The notes under the pieces are model-generated. The model worked only from the letters and a program-made list of their open reading frames with translations, ran no database searches and was not told the origin of the DNA. Shown in pieces: positions 12,560 to 22,949 of a stretch of 64,000 nucleotides of DNA (its first letter is position 1; each line of letters starts with the position of its first letter). Source of the DNA: Hofstenia miamia. Taxonomy: Eukaryota > Xenacoelomorpha > Acoela. The position numbers were made by a program, and so were the translations under genes. The DNA lies in contig SCFE01000024.1 of NCBI GenBank assembly GCA_004352715.1, forward strand, positions 182,184 to 246,183. Reading direction: 5' to 3'.

Positions 12560-13250
12560 AGCCTTCAGCTAATATATATATATATATATTTTACAACAAG
12601 ATAATGAAACAAAGTTAACAACTCAATTATTGCAAAATCAAGTGAAGCAAAAAATATATTGGAAACTTCCATATATGGAAAACAACATCAAGAAATTGTC
12701 AAATAACTTAGTAAATATCAATAAAAAGCTCATAAGATCAAGACTTATTCCAATTTTTAGTACTTTGAAAACTGAACATCTTTTTAAGAACAAAGACAAC
12801 ATTCCCGAAGACTTAGTTTCTTCAATAGTTTATAAATATCAATGTGACAATTGTAACAAATTGTACATTGGAGAAACAAGCTGCCATTTCAGGAAATGTA
12901 TAAAAGAGCATATTAATGGACATTTAAATACTGAAATATTTCAACACCATCATGAAATTAAGAAAGACAATTTTAACATCATTATAAAAACTAACAATAC
13001 AAAAATAGGAGAAGCATTATACTTAAAGAAATTAGAACGGACCAACATACTAAACAAGCAAATGAATACATTTCAAAGATTACATCTATTTTAAATCTTA
13101 TCATATACAATTATTTTAGTTAATTATAAAGTGTAGTTTATAGTTTTGTAAAAAAATTTTCTGGGAAAATATTCTGACGATGATCAATAAAAGATCGAAA
13201 CGCGTCAAATGGTGGATTCAATTTTAAAATGCATTTATGCAGCATTTCAT
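12560..13250 (+). pseudogene. Penelope-like retroelement, 3' part, copy 3 with ribozyme-bearing tail
   Basis: A 3' fragment of a PLE. The open stretch 12630-13094 (154 codons) carries the connector and GIY-YIG endonuclease: CDNCNKLYIGE with the paired cysteines, the conserved Arg/His-rich helix after it, then a KIGEALYLK stretch near the C terminus. It is uninterrupted to its stop, unlike the other two copies, but RT and 5' sequence are missing. The non-coding tail contains a hammerhead-like core (13174-13206). The element lies between an AT run at about 12572-12590 and another at 13255-13291. Confidence 0.8.
13165..13215 (+). ncRNA. Hammerhead-ribozyme-like motif in Penelope 3' tail
   Basis: Core strands appear in the right order: CTGACGA at 13174-13180 (fits CUGANGA), a stem II of GATC/GATC closed over the loop AATAAAA, then GAAA at 13197-13200, then ACGCGT and the cleavage-site C at 13206. 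Stem III is the very short palindrome ACGCGU, characteristic of PLE hammerheads, which are thought to work as dimers. Stem I begins with UU/AA pairs and weakens after two base pairs. PLEs are known to carry such ribozymes in their terminal repeats. Activity here is untested. Confidence 0.7.
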
Positions 13251-13251
13251 T

Positions 13252-13254
<3 letters not shown>

Positions 13255-13291
<37 letters not shown>
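13255..13291. repeat. (AT)n microsatellite
   Basis: AT dinucleotide run directly after the Penelope copy 3 tail. Confidence 0.9.
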
Positions 13292-13294
<3 letters not shown>

Positions 13295-14490
13295 AAATCA
13301 TTATATCCTGTGGTTAAATCATGCTATTTTCAGTATATATAACAAGTCCTAATATGAAAACTTTAAATTCAATAAAATCATTAACAATTCAGTGAAGAAC
13401 AATCAATGCATTTCATTTAAATAGACCTGCAATCTGTACAGCATTCTATTTTAGTTACATAATCTCAAAATATAAAACATCATATATTAGAGCAACTAAG
13501 ACTTATTCTTGAATGTGTGTTGGAAGAGATGCATTCAGTAATGAAGGGCTACATTCATAATGCTGAAATGCAGCATTACCAGAATTCCTTGAATTGAATT
13601 TGGGGAACATGAGTAATCCTCATTTGCTCTGCTATTTAGCTTTCTGTTTGTATAATTAATTAAACCTGACAAAATACAAGAAAAATCCAAAGTGATTTAT
13701 TCATCATCAAATAATTACTTTAGAATCATCTTCCTGGCTATTCTTATCTCTAAGGAATCTAGAATTTCCTTAATTGTCATAAATAGAAGAAAGGGAATAA
13801 CTATCTTCTCAATTGCTTTTGTCATGTTGATTTACTTTAGTAACTATTATTAGAAATAGTATTGACTATCACTATTTAGGTGACACCAACTGCAGTCAAC
13901 TTGAATGGGCCTCTGCCTGATGCCAAATCCAATATCCAACAAGTCACCAATTGCTTGGCTCGCCAATTTGCATCATTGATGACTCAGCTCAATATGGAGA
14001 ATTATTATGTGTGCCCCACTTAGTGTGGTAATTAAATACTGACTTCACAACTGAACTTAACTATAATGCACTTATAAAACATGCAGTGTTTTGAGTGTGT
14101 TGTAATCACATGAGAAATAAAGGAATTCCAATTGACTCTAGCTGCTGATTGTAAAAATAAAAACATTAATGAAATCAACAACTAAAATATAATCAATTAA
14201 TTAACAATATAACACAGACTCTTATTGGTCAATTGTAGTAATTAACTTGAATCTAAAATAGTAAAGTTAATTTTACTATGGCTACTCAGCCTTTATTGAG
14301 TTTGTTACTACATGTAATGGGGGCTGAATTGTTGTACACCCCACATTGGTATATCAAAAGATTTTCAGAAAAAATTTCAAACTAATTTCTATAATATATT
14401 TTCAGTTTTCACTGGATTTTTCATTAAATTCTTGAGGTCAGTTTTCTTTTGATTCTTCACTTCTGTAGAAACACTCTGTTAAATTTTGGC
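13292..14490. other. No gene seen
   Basis: AT-rich sequence, slightly more complex around 13880-14000, with no ORF or motif that I can assign. It ends at the left LTR of the miniature element. Confidence 0.45.
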
Positions 14491-14754
14491 TGTAGAATCA
14501 CTGGGTTGAATCTAGAGAGAACTTTGCCAAAGGTCTTTGTGTCAAAGCAGAAGGTACTGAGGTGAACATATACTAGAGCAACTGTGATTCTCGTGAACAA
14601 GAGAATATGGTTAAACTATTTCTCTATTTACAGATGCTTGGGTGTCTTATATACAATTCATATTTACAATATTTACAAACATGAAAACAACTAGTCAAAA
14701 CAAAAAGCACGTGATCTGGCCAATAAATAACAACAACTACTGACTGATGTTACA
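14491..14754 (-). repeat. LTR of miniature retrotransposon (left copy)
   Basis: 264-bp sequence starting TGTAGAATCACTGGG and ending TGATGTTACA, repeated in the same orientation at 15029-15293. TG...CA termini are typical of LTRs. The primer-site evidence puts the element on the minus strand, making this the 3' LTR. Confidence 0.7.
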
Positions 14755-15028
14755 CACTGCCGCAGGCCAGACTCTGCAATTTTTCATTGTATACCCAATT
14801 GATGAGGATCTGGCCCAAATGTATTAATTCAACCACTCTTCATTCAAACATGCAACACTAGGAGTAGTCATGGCTAACTCACATCAGTTGGGCAATGACT
14901 GTGAACAACAAATAACAAAATGAAAAACCATCTTTTGGCACTGCAGCATTGATTTTCCTTCCAGACTAATTGCACAGCAGATCACAAGTAAATTCTTCAT
15001 GACTTGACACCTGTTCAGGATCACACCA
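14755..15028 (-). mobile_element. Internal region of a TRIM-like LTR element
   Basis: The 274-bp spacer between two near-identical LTRs has no room for gag or pol, as in terminal-repeat retrotransposons in miniature (TRIM). Read on the minus strand, the bases next to the right-hand LTR begin TGGTGTGATCCTGAAC. TGG at this position is the expected start of a tRNA primer-binding site. No clear polypurine tract is visible at the other end, and no target-site duplication is found outside the LTRs. Confidence 0.6.
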
Positions 15029-15293
15029 TGTAGAATCACTGGGTTAAATCTAGAGAGAACTTTGCCAAAGGTCTTTGTGTCAAAGCAGAAGGTCGCTGAG
15101 GTGAACATATACTAGAGCAACAGTGATTCTAGTGAACAAGAGAATATGGTTAAACTATTTCTCTATTTACAGATGCTTGGGTGTCTTATATACAATGTGT
15201 ATTTACAATATTTGCAAACATGAAAACAACTAGTCAACATGAAAAGTGCATGATCTGGCTGATAAATAACAACAACTACTGACTGATGTTACA
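15029..15293 (-). repeat. LTR of miniature retrotransposon (right copy)
   Basis: Second LTR, with the same ends as the left copy and a scatter of single-base differences (for example GGTTAAATC against GGTTGAATC), so the insertion is not very recent. An ORF crossing it on the minus strand is incidental. Confidence 0.7.
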
Positions 15294-17039
15294 CCATTAC
15301 TACATTGTAAATTTAGAAAATAAATAGAAAAATAACAAACATATTGCAACATCAGTTAAAGTGTAATTTTGCTGCCTCAGAGAAAAAATATTGGGGATGC
15401 ATGATTGTTAGTCAACAAAAATTTATCATCTGCAAATTACTAAGTACTGTAATTTTCATTTAAAACAATGTTAAAAATAGGCAATATTTTGAAAATGGTT
15501 ACAAATTACAAGTGTGGACATTTCTTGAAAATAAAAATATTACAAAATTGTTTATGCAAATCCCCCACTAAAAGCAAAAGCATTTGCAGCAATTTTTCAC
15601 AAAAATGAAACATAAATAAACTAAGTTGGAACATTCTAATTAGATAATATGTGATAATAAGGGTTTTCAAGTTGAGTTTAAGTTACTTAGATCAAGTTTT
15701 AGTTTTAATGTTTTTTGTTCAAGTTTGAGTATTTTTTAAAAAAAATTCCAATTTTGATCAATTTTTTTTCTAATTCCGAGTTTTCTATGGTAAAAAATTA
15801 TTTTGCAATAATTCTATGCTAAAAATCATTTTTTATGATTGGTAAAGAAATTGAAATATATAATAATTCAATTTTTACAGTATTTTCATGTTGAGTTTTG
15901 ATAATTTCCCTTCCAAGTTTTTCTTATCAAGTTTTGTGAGTTGTTCAAGTTCAAGTTCTTTCATTAAAAGTGCAATTGGGGAAAGTAATAGGAGTAGTTT
16001 ATAATCTTTATTGTTTATAATAAAAAATTTCGATACAGCCTTAAAATATATTATGTTAAACATTTACATATTCAAGATTACAATGTTTATTATCTATACT
16101 TAATAGTTTGAAATAATATTTCTTTATGAATTACCTTATGTGTGAACCATGATAGAAAAAACACTATTGGACAAAAAAGCATTGAACAAACTTTCCTATT
16201 ACTCATGCATTGTTTTTTCAAAGTAGTTTATATAGAATAGAAATGAGTCATTTCAAATGACAAATGAGTAAAAAAGAGTTTACTGAAAAGTCGGCTAAAG
16301 CTAACGTGGGCTAAAAATCATTAAACTTGCAATATTAATATTTATAGATTTTAAGTTATTGAAGAATTGAAAATTACGTTTAATTTTTAGCTTGTGAATC
16401 TATATTAACAGCTCGTAGGAAGACAAATTTGTCACATAAATTGGTATCTGGCGAATATGGCGGTTTTTTAAAAAAAAGCGAGTACCCCCACAGAAAATTC
16501 ACCAAAATACTATAAATTGTAAAATTTTTTATTTATTACATTTAGTCAAAATATACTTCTTTAAACATATCCAAAATAATTTTTCAGAAAATACATACAA
16601 ATTTCATGAAAAATGTCAAAATTTCTGACAGTTTTAGTTTATTTTTGTTCAAAAATCCGCTTTAACTGTGTTTTTCTCCACTTTTCGTTTTCTTGCATTT
16701 TGCATATTTTTGGCAAAAACATTTTCAAGAAGGAAAGGAGTACTAACATCAAATTTGGCATGTATATAGTACACCCTTTGGTCTATGCAACTACAGAAAG
16801 ATTTTTTATCTTATATCTTTAATTTTTTAGAAAACTGGTTTACGCATATATAATGAGCTAAGTACTAATTAAAACTGCAAATTTATGCATGCTGCTACTT
16901 ATCATTTCATAAATTGCACAAAATCTCTCTGTAGTTGCATAGGGCCTCTAATTAGCTTTAATATGATATATGGTTTGCCTATATAAATGATTCACATCAC
17001 CTGAAGATATTTGCCACAAAGTATATTCTTTTATTTCTT
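15294..17039. other. No gene seen
   Basis: AT-rich sequence with long T and A runs. ORFs at 15875-16063 (minus) and 16613-16822 (plus) have biased, low-complexity composition and no recognisable motif. Confidence 0.45.
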
Positions 17040-17044
17040 TTGTA

Positions 17045-17415
17045 TTAAGTCTTTTGGGCTGCAGTGTGGGGAGTAGAGTTATCATGCTGCAGGAAAAGAT
17101 TACGAAATTGTAACGGGCAGCTCATATTTCTAAGTATAAAAGATTCTAGATCCTTAAAAAAATTTCTATAAATTTCTGCAGTAATTGCGCAATTAACTCT
17201 CGCACTTTCTTATTGAACTTTCCAGATCCACTCTTTTTGTCAAATGTCGTTCGCTTTCCTTCCATAAAGTCTTGCATTATTTCGCGTACACGCCGTAATG
17301 AAAGTTTGTGTTCAGGCCATGCTTGATCATTTCACATACGGTTTTGGCTTCAACTTCGTTACGTCTTAGTGATTCAATGAAGTGATAAATGTGTTCCTTG
17401 CTGCACGGCAACATG
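17045..17415 (-). pseudogene. Tc1/mariner-type transposase relic (N-terminal part)
   Basis: On the minus strand, from 17412 downwards, a helix-turn-helix-like start (CSKEHIYHFIESLRRNEVEA) is followed, after a frameshift near 17300, by REIMQDFMEGKRTTFDKKSG. This is the linker pattern seen between the two DNA-binding helices of Tc1/mariner-like transposases. The DDE catalytic part is not visible and the frame breaks, so it is a dead fragment. TIRs were not identified. Confidence 0.5.
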
Positions 17416-17552
17416 ACTTAAGATGGTATTGTCACTTGTAATTGATTTTCTATAATATGTGACTTTGCTTACTTTGTATAATTATTACGACATTTGATAA
17501 ACTTATATATTAGTTAATTTATGGTAGCAACGAAGGTTTTTTCCCGGGACAG

Positions 17553-17585
<33 letters not shown>

Positions 17586-17724
17586 NNNNNNNNNNNNNNN
17601 NNNNNNNNNNNNNNNNNNNNNNNNNNNNNNNNNNNNNNNNNNNNNNNNNNNNNNNNNNNNNNNNNNNNNNNNTATGTATTTAGATACATATATATATGAA
17701 TAAATAAATACTGATATATATATA

Positions 17725-17756
<32 letters not shown>

Positions 17757-17757
17757 C
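17553..17757. repeat. (AT)n tracts flanking an 87-bp assembly gap
   Basis: AT run at 17553-17585, N at 17586-17672, then further AT-rich repeats to 17757. ORFs crossing the gap are not real. Confidence 0.9.
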
Positions 17758-17759
17758 TT

Positions 17760-17841
17760 AGAGGCGCTTTGTGTATTTAATTTTCGAAGGAGCTCAACAA
17801 AGCGCCACTGAACCGAAAATTCCCATACACAAAGCACCTCT
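17760..17841. repeat. Fold-back hairpin repeat
   Basis: Inverted arms at 17761-17786 (GAGGCGCTTTGTGTATTTAA onward) and 17814-17841 (ending ACACAAAGCACCTCT) can pair over about 27 bases with few mismatches, across a 27-base loop. The loop itself contains CAACAAAGCGCC, and the core CAACAAAGCGCCTCTCA recurs at about 17994-18010. This looks like a small MITE or fold-back element plus a partial copy. Confidence 0.6.
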
Positions 17842-18829
17842 CAGCTTTTACTAGTAAAGTATTCACCTTAACGGCCTCAAAATCCTATATTACACTAAAT
17901 GGAACATATAAAATCCTATTTTAAACTTATTATATCAATTATATGGTTTTCTATATGGGACGCTACATAGCTCCTCTTTTAAATATATTTTTTCAACAAA
18001 GCGCCTCTCAACCTTGGATTTTAAACATGATAATAGCAGACGAGATTAATATAATGACCATCATCGCAGATATCCTCAGCCTATTTTTGTAGTTATACGA
18101 AAATTATTGCACTTACGGTAGTAGTATATAGTTTATACGATAGTAAGCTATTTCTGGTTTTATTTTGAATCTTTCGTAGAGGTATTTATATATATATATA
18201 TATATATATTCGATCTATATCGAATATAGATATATTCGATCACTTCATCTCAAATCCTAAAGGCTGTTCAAAATGATATTGGTTAAAGGCATTAAAACTA
18301 AAAATTTTCATCAAATTTTAATTTTTAATCGCCATAACATTAGAAAGTCCAATCTGTCAAAATTGACTTTTTAAAAATCAGTTCTCAATAAAATAATTTA
18401 CTGATTCGCTTAAAAATTGAAAGGGTCAAAATGTATACAAATTCTCTCCCATGGGCGCAAATTGATAGACCTGCTACTACTATGTTTTCCGACTTTCGTC
18501 TGAATATACAGAGAAATCAATAGATATTAACGTTTTAAGTTAATTAATGACTTAAGCTGCTGTTTTACTTTGAATTCACAGCATTTTTGGAAAATGTTTT
18601 GATATTAGCCGCCAGTAATTATTTTAATATTTTGACTGGAAATTAGTACTTGTAAGACAATGCAAACTTAATTCTAATGGGGCTTTAGAATGTTTCAATG
18701 ATGATGCTGAAACTGGTTTACCATTTGAAAAAAATGAATTTGAGTTACCACACAGATAAAGGCGATGTTGATAGTGAGTTAGACGGAGAGGATGCAATGA
18801 ATAATGTAGTATTAGGTTGATGAGTATAT

Positions 18830-19400
18830 TGGGCAATCCGTTGCATTGGAATTGATTAATGATTTTCTTCGACGGGACGATAACATCACTACTGACAATT
18901 TCTTTAATTTCTTTAATGTAACACAGTTATATTAAAAAAATTTCCCTGTACAAACCTCAGCAAAACATAACTTGTATAAGACGACTAAAAAAGTAAATAT
19001 TTTGTCTTCTATTCATCTGCACTTCGAATTTTCTCAAAAGAAGAAACCTCACTGTTCTAAAAGTGAAGTGAGTGTTGATGTGATAATTCTTTATTCAGCA
19101 AAGGAAGCAACTCGTGCAGTCATTGGTTATGTTTTACAGCAACTTGATTTTGCTGACATCAATGCAAGGATACTTTATCGAGAGTCAACTTCTGAGCTGA
19201 ACAGATTTTATCACTTGCTTAGCTGAAAAATCATCAGGGTCCTTGTGGTGGAAGATCATTTTAACCTATCCAAATAACTGTAAGCCGTAGCCCATTTTTA
19301 TCCGAGACTGTTAAAAAACACAAAAATGATTTGTGCCATATGCAGTAATCCAGAATGTGAAAAATGTTCTTCCAATTGCCATAAATTTGTTAAATCCATT
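18830..19400 (+). pseudogene. piggyBac-type transposase relic
   Basis: Three pieces in the correct order for a piggyBac transposase. NITTDNFF is near 18880 (the conserved DDE stretch, usually followed by TS). A C-terminal catalytic-region stretch at 18972-19226 matches the pattern YNxTKGGVD...R...WP...F...LxxAxxNAxILYR, here with LDFADINARILYRE. A cysteine cluster CAICSNPECEKC at about 19330-19365 matches the C-terminal zinc-binding domain. Stops and frameshifts lie between them and the first half is not recognisable. Confidence 0.6.
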
Positions 19401-20128
19401 TGATGCTATCTATTTTTTCCCCAGTTGCCCAAGTTTATTTCTGGCATTTATCAGAAGAAATCAACAATAATTTGTGATATTGTTTTTAACCGTCTTTTCA
19501 TTTCCAAAAAATTTGAGGATGATGCCCTTTTTAATATCTTGTCTATTTGAGTAACTACTTATTAAATTCACTTTGCAGTTGTAAAATAGCGTTTGTATGG
19601 AATAAAAAATTTAGAGGTTTTCTGTACATACAATAGTTTTGTTATTAATTTTTGCCCTAAAACATTTTTGATAAATATAGAGTAGTTTTATTGTGATTAA
19701 ATTTTGGCTTTAAAAAATTGCGGTTCATGTTTAACTTTTCTAAAATTATCCCGAGCACTAGATGTGAAATTTTTTCTATAATTTGTAAAATTCACATCAA
19801 ATAGTTGTAATGAAGCTTGTAGGCGTCAGCATTCAGTGTTAGAAAAATTGATTGCTCACCCCTTATAAAAAAAATTAATGTATTTTTCATTTTTAAAATT
19901 TGTTTATAAAAAGCTTTTAGAGATTTGCTTGTTAACATTGAAATTTCAAAGCAGTTATTTTTCGCTATACCATTTTGTCGATTTTGAATGCATTGTTTAA
20001 ATAATTAAATTGATCATTTTAATTTTGTAAAAAGTGTCTATAGACATGTTGCTAGACTGCTATATTATTTCTGCATATTTTTGAAATAATCGCACCTGTT
20101 AACGCATAATTATTGTTGTTAATTTTTA
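19401..20128. other. No gene seen; upstream of the lola-like shared exon
   Basis: AT-rich and stop-rich. It could be intron or promoter of the zinc-finger locus. No BTB-domain exon is visible here or anywhere further left in the window. Confidence 0.4.
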
Positions 20129-20904
20129 GTTTATATTTAATAATGAGTAATTCGATCGCTAATGCACAATTTGGAAAACGACGCATTACAATGAGCTTAA
20201 CAATTGATGAAGATATTTTCACAAATATTGACTCTGGGGGTGTTGAGGTTATTCTAATGAATAAACTGCTCACACATTGTTTTGGATCTATTGCTTTTAA
20301 TTCAAACGATACTTTGTCACACCCTCCTCCTCAGTTTTCTAGAGCAGCCGAGCCAACACGTAACACACCATCTTCATCAAGTTCCTGTATATCACATCGG
20401 ATTTCAGATACTTTAAGCGCCTCTCATTCACAATTAATTACTGAAAATTCCGCTTCTCACAAAAAACCGTTTAAATCTTTAAGCACAAGGAATTATTTAT
20501 CGCGGAGTATTTATAATAAACGTCGACGTCCAATTTCCTCTAGTTTTGTTAAACGTGCAAGATATACGGTTGATCAACAAGCTTTGCCAACGATGGTGCA
20601 CAATTCCTCAAATGATCATAAAGAAGTTATATCAGAATCATCAGGCCCTTCATCGCAAATATATTCTTCAGTTGAAAACTATGCAGCTGATAATGCTCCT
20701 GTCTATGCATATCAAGATAATTTAAGCACTGTGAAAGTTAAGGAAGAAGATCAACTTATTAATGAACTTACATTATCTTCTCTTCTTAACCAGTCGGATT
20801 ATACTGAAGAGACTAATGTTCAAGATATTGTATCAAATGATGCTGAAGTTGAATTACTAAATGAACATATTCCTTCTTCTGCTCCAGATATTTCTCCAAT
20901 TGTG
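20129..20904 (+). CDS. Shared linker exon of a lola-like zinc-finger transcription factor
   Basis: ATG at 20143 opens a 254-codon reading frame; an upstream AG at 20127-20128 leaves the frame open, so it may instead be an internal exon. The protein is Ser/Thr-rich and mostly disordered, with a basic nuclear-localisation-like stretch NKRRRPISSSFVKRAR around residues 125-140 and an acidic C-terminal third (VKVKEEDQ, a SUMO-site-like motif, then many Glu/Asp). It ends at GTGCGT, phase 0. In BTB zinc-finger genes such as lola, a constant linker of this kind joins the BTB domain to alternative zinc-finger ends. No BTB domain is present in this exon. Confidence 0.6.
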
Positions 20905-20947
20905 GTGCGTAGTTAATCCAAAATGCATAGCTAGCTATCTAGTTTAG

Positions 20948-20999
20948 ATTCCAGTAAACAATTCGCAGTCTCAAGCAACTTCTCGACCTGCTTCTTCAG
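20948..20999 (+). CDS. Second shared exon of the lola-like gene (52 bp)
   Basis: Small exon between TTTAG and AG/GTATTT, read in phase 0 as IPVNNSQSQATSRPASS plus one base. Its one-base overhang is exactly what every downstream zinc-finger exon requires, which supports it as the common splice donor for all alternative ends. Confidence 0.6.
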
Positions 21000-22779
21000 G
21001 TATTTTCATAATTTCTTACAAAGTATATATATGTAATGAATTTATATACATATATGTAATGAATTTCAACTAAATTTTAATCCTCATTTTTGTACGTCTT
21101 TTCTGGAAAAAACTCAATCCTTTGTGAAATGATGTTTAATCATCTTTTCACCAAAACTTATGTATCTGTATAAATTCATATGTATGCCAAAATTATTCCT
21201 TTAAGAATACTATTGTGAGAAACAAATAGTACCACATGGTACTAAATAGGTCACTAATCCAGTGGAACTTGGTAAAAGGGAATTGAATGCGCATGTAATA
21301 ACTACCAGTGCAAACCTGTTGAAGAGTCTGACTGTGTTGCACTTTATTTATTGCAATGGATTCATTTAAAAAAATGTTTGAAGAACTTTCGAAAACCATG
21401 TGTTTCCACAAACTATCAAAACATTATATAAAATTTCGGATCTTTTATGTGGATATTGTGCTTAAATATAAATTTTTAGTGGTTTTCATAAAATATAAAC
21501 AATTACTTTTCTAAAAATCCTATGTGCCGCCATGTATAAATGGTGTTTTTAACTTAATAATATTAAGCATTAAAGTTTCGGCGGAGAACCAAAAATATCA
21601 TTGCATGTTTTTGTAATATATAATTATATTTTGTATAATTTGCAAATAAATAATCGTTTTTATAATTAATTTTGGAAAAATATTTGGAACCACCCCTCCG
21701 TCTGCTTCGCAACACTGTTTAAAAGATGTTTATAGCACCTTTTTTTCAATTAGCTATGATTACATTGTATATCAAATTGAGAATACACAATAAAATTCAT
21801 TACTTGTGTTTCTATGGAGAAAATTTTCTGTATTCGGGCATTGCTTTCAGCAAGATTTCTATTTATATTTGCGATGTTATTAATCAGAGCAATAGTCCGT
21901 TCAACTTAATTATATACATACAACAGCCAGATCTTGCACATTTTTTAATGGAAACTATTGATTATGCAAGGAATTGCAGTTGGCCATCTTGATTGTGTTA
22001 TTCTTAAAAACTAACAAAAATTATTACTTTCAAACAGCTTCAATACTTTTTAGATGTTAGCTTTTAAGTACAGAATCCATTTATTTGTCATTAATATCTG
22101 CTGCTTTCTCCGGCGTAATTACCGAGCGCGATAGACTTTTAAGGTTATACGCAACAGCTATAGCCTGAATGAATGCTCCACAATGGGGTACTCCAATTGA
22201 ATGAAATTTGTATGAATGTGCTTTCTGGTCAAAATTACTGTCAATGAGGATCAAACTTTATAATTGAACCCTTTTCATGAAAAATCCTATTCTATTAGCA
22301 TTATACTTTCTTAGCGACCCCGTCTTGTGTTTTCCGACTCATGATTTAAGTCATGTAATATTTCAATGTACTAGATAATTAAAATCAGCATAGTAAATAA
22401 TTTTGACAACGATGTTTTAAGTTGCAATACAGTTAGTGTAACTTATAATTTAATTCGGTTTTTTCATTATTATTGTGAAGCACGTGATAGAATTGTTTGC
22501 CATTTTTATCTGTTCGAGGTTAATAACATTCCTTTAGTCAGTTGTTTTTACAAATTCAATGAATGTACTTCTTGAATTCTTTGTTCATATCTAGTTCTTT
22601 AACACTATCTGATAGGCAAGAATTTGTAAATGTCTCCAATTTTTTGTTTCTCTTGATATACATCAGAGACAGTTGTTTCACACCAATTCTAATTCAATCA
22701 CATAAAAGCCATATCGATTTTATTCTTTACAATAATTGCTTTCAATGAGCCTATAATTTCTTGAAATCGTAATATTTAG
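21000..22779. other. Intron before first alternative zinc-finger exon
   Basis: AT-rich with no convincing exon. ORFs at 21193-21411 (minus) and 21726-21992 (plus) lack motifs. Confidence 0.45.
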
Positions 22780-22949
22780 GCCTAAAACGTCACCGTTGTC
22801 ATCTGTGTTCTTACAATACGAATTTTTCCACACACATCAAATATCACTATTCTTCTCGCCACTCTGACGCTCGGCCATTCGTCTGTCCACATTGTAATGC
22901 ATCGTTCAAATTGAAATCGAATCTTCGTTCTCATAGCAAACGGCACTGA
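22780..22949 (+). CDS. Alternative terminal C2H2 zinc-finger exon A
   Basis: Follows the acceptor AATATTTAG and enters with two bases. It encodes 55 residues to a TGA: a first finger CHLC...H...H, the inter-finger segment SDARPFVC, then a second finger CPHC...FKLKSNL...H...H, ending HSKRH. Paired C2H2 fingers directly before the stop are the hallmark of lola-type last exons; they would set DNA-binding specificity of one isoform in the nucleus. It is almost identical to exon C at 25521 (same length, few substitutions), so the two arose by a fairly recent duplication. Confidence 0.75.

Noticed and set aside
17514-17837. ORFs across the 17.6 kb AT tract
   Set aside because: Consist of translated AT dinucleotides and N.
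20052-20273. Minus-strand ORF over the start of the lola-like exon
   Set aside because: Antisense shadow; the plus-strand frame is far longer and its splice phases fit downstream exons.
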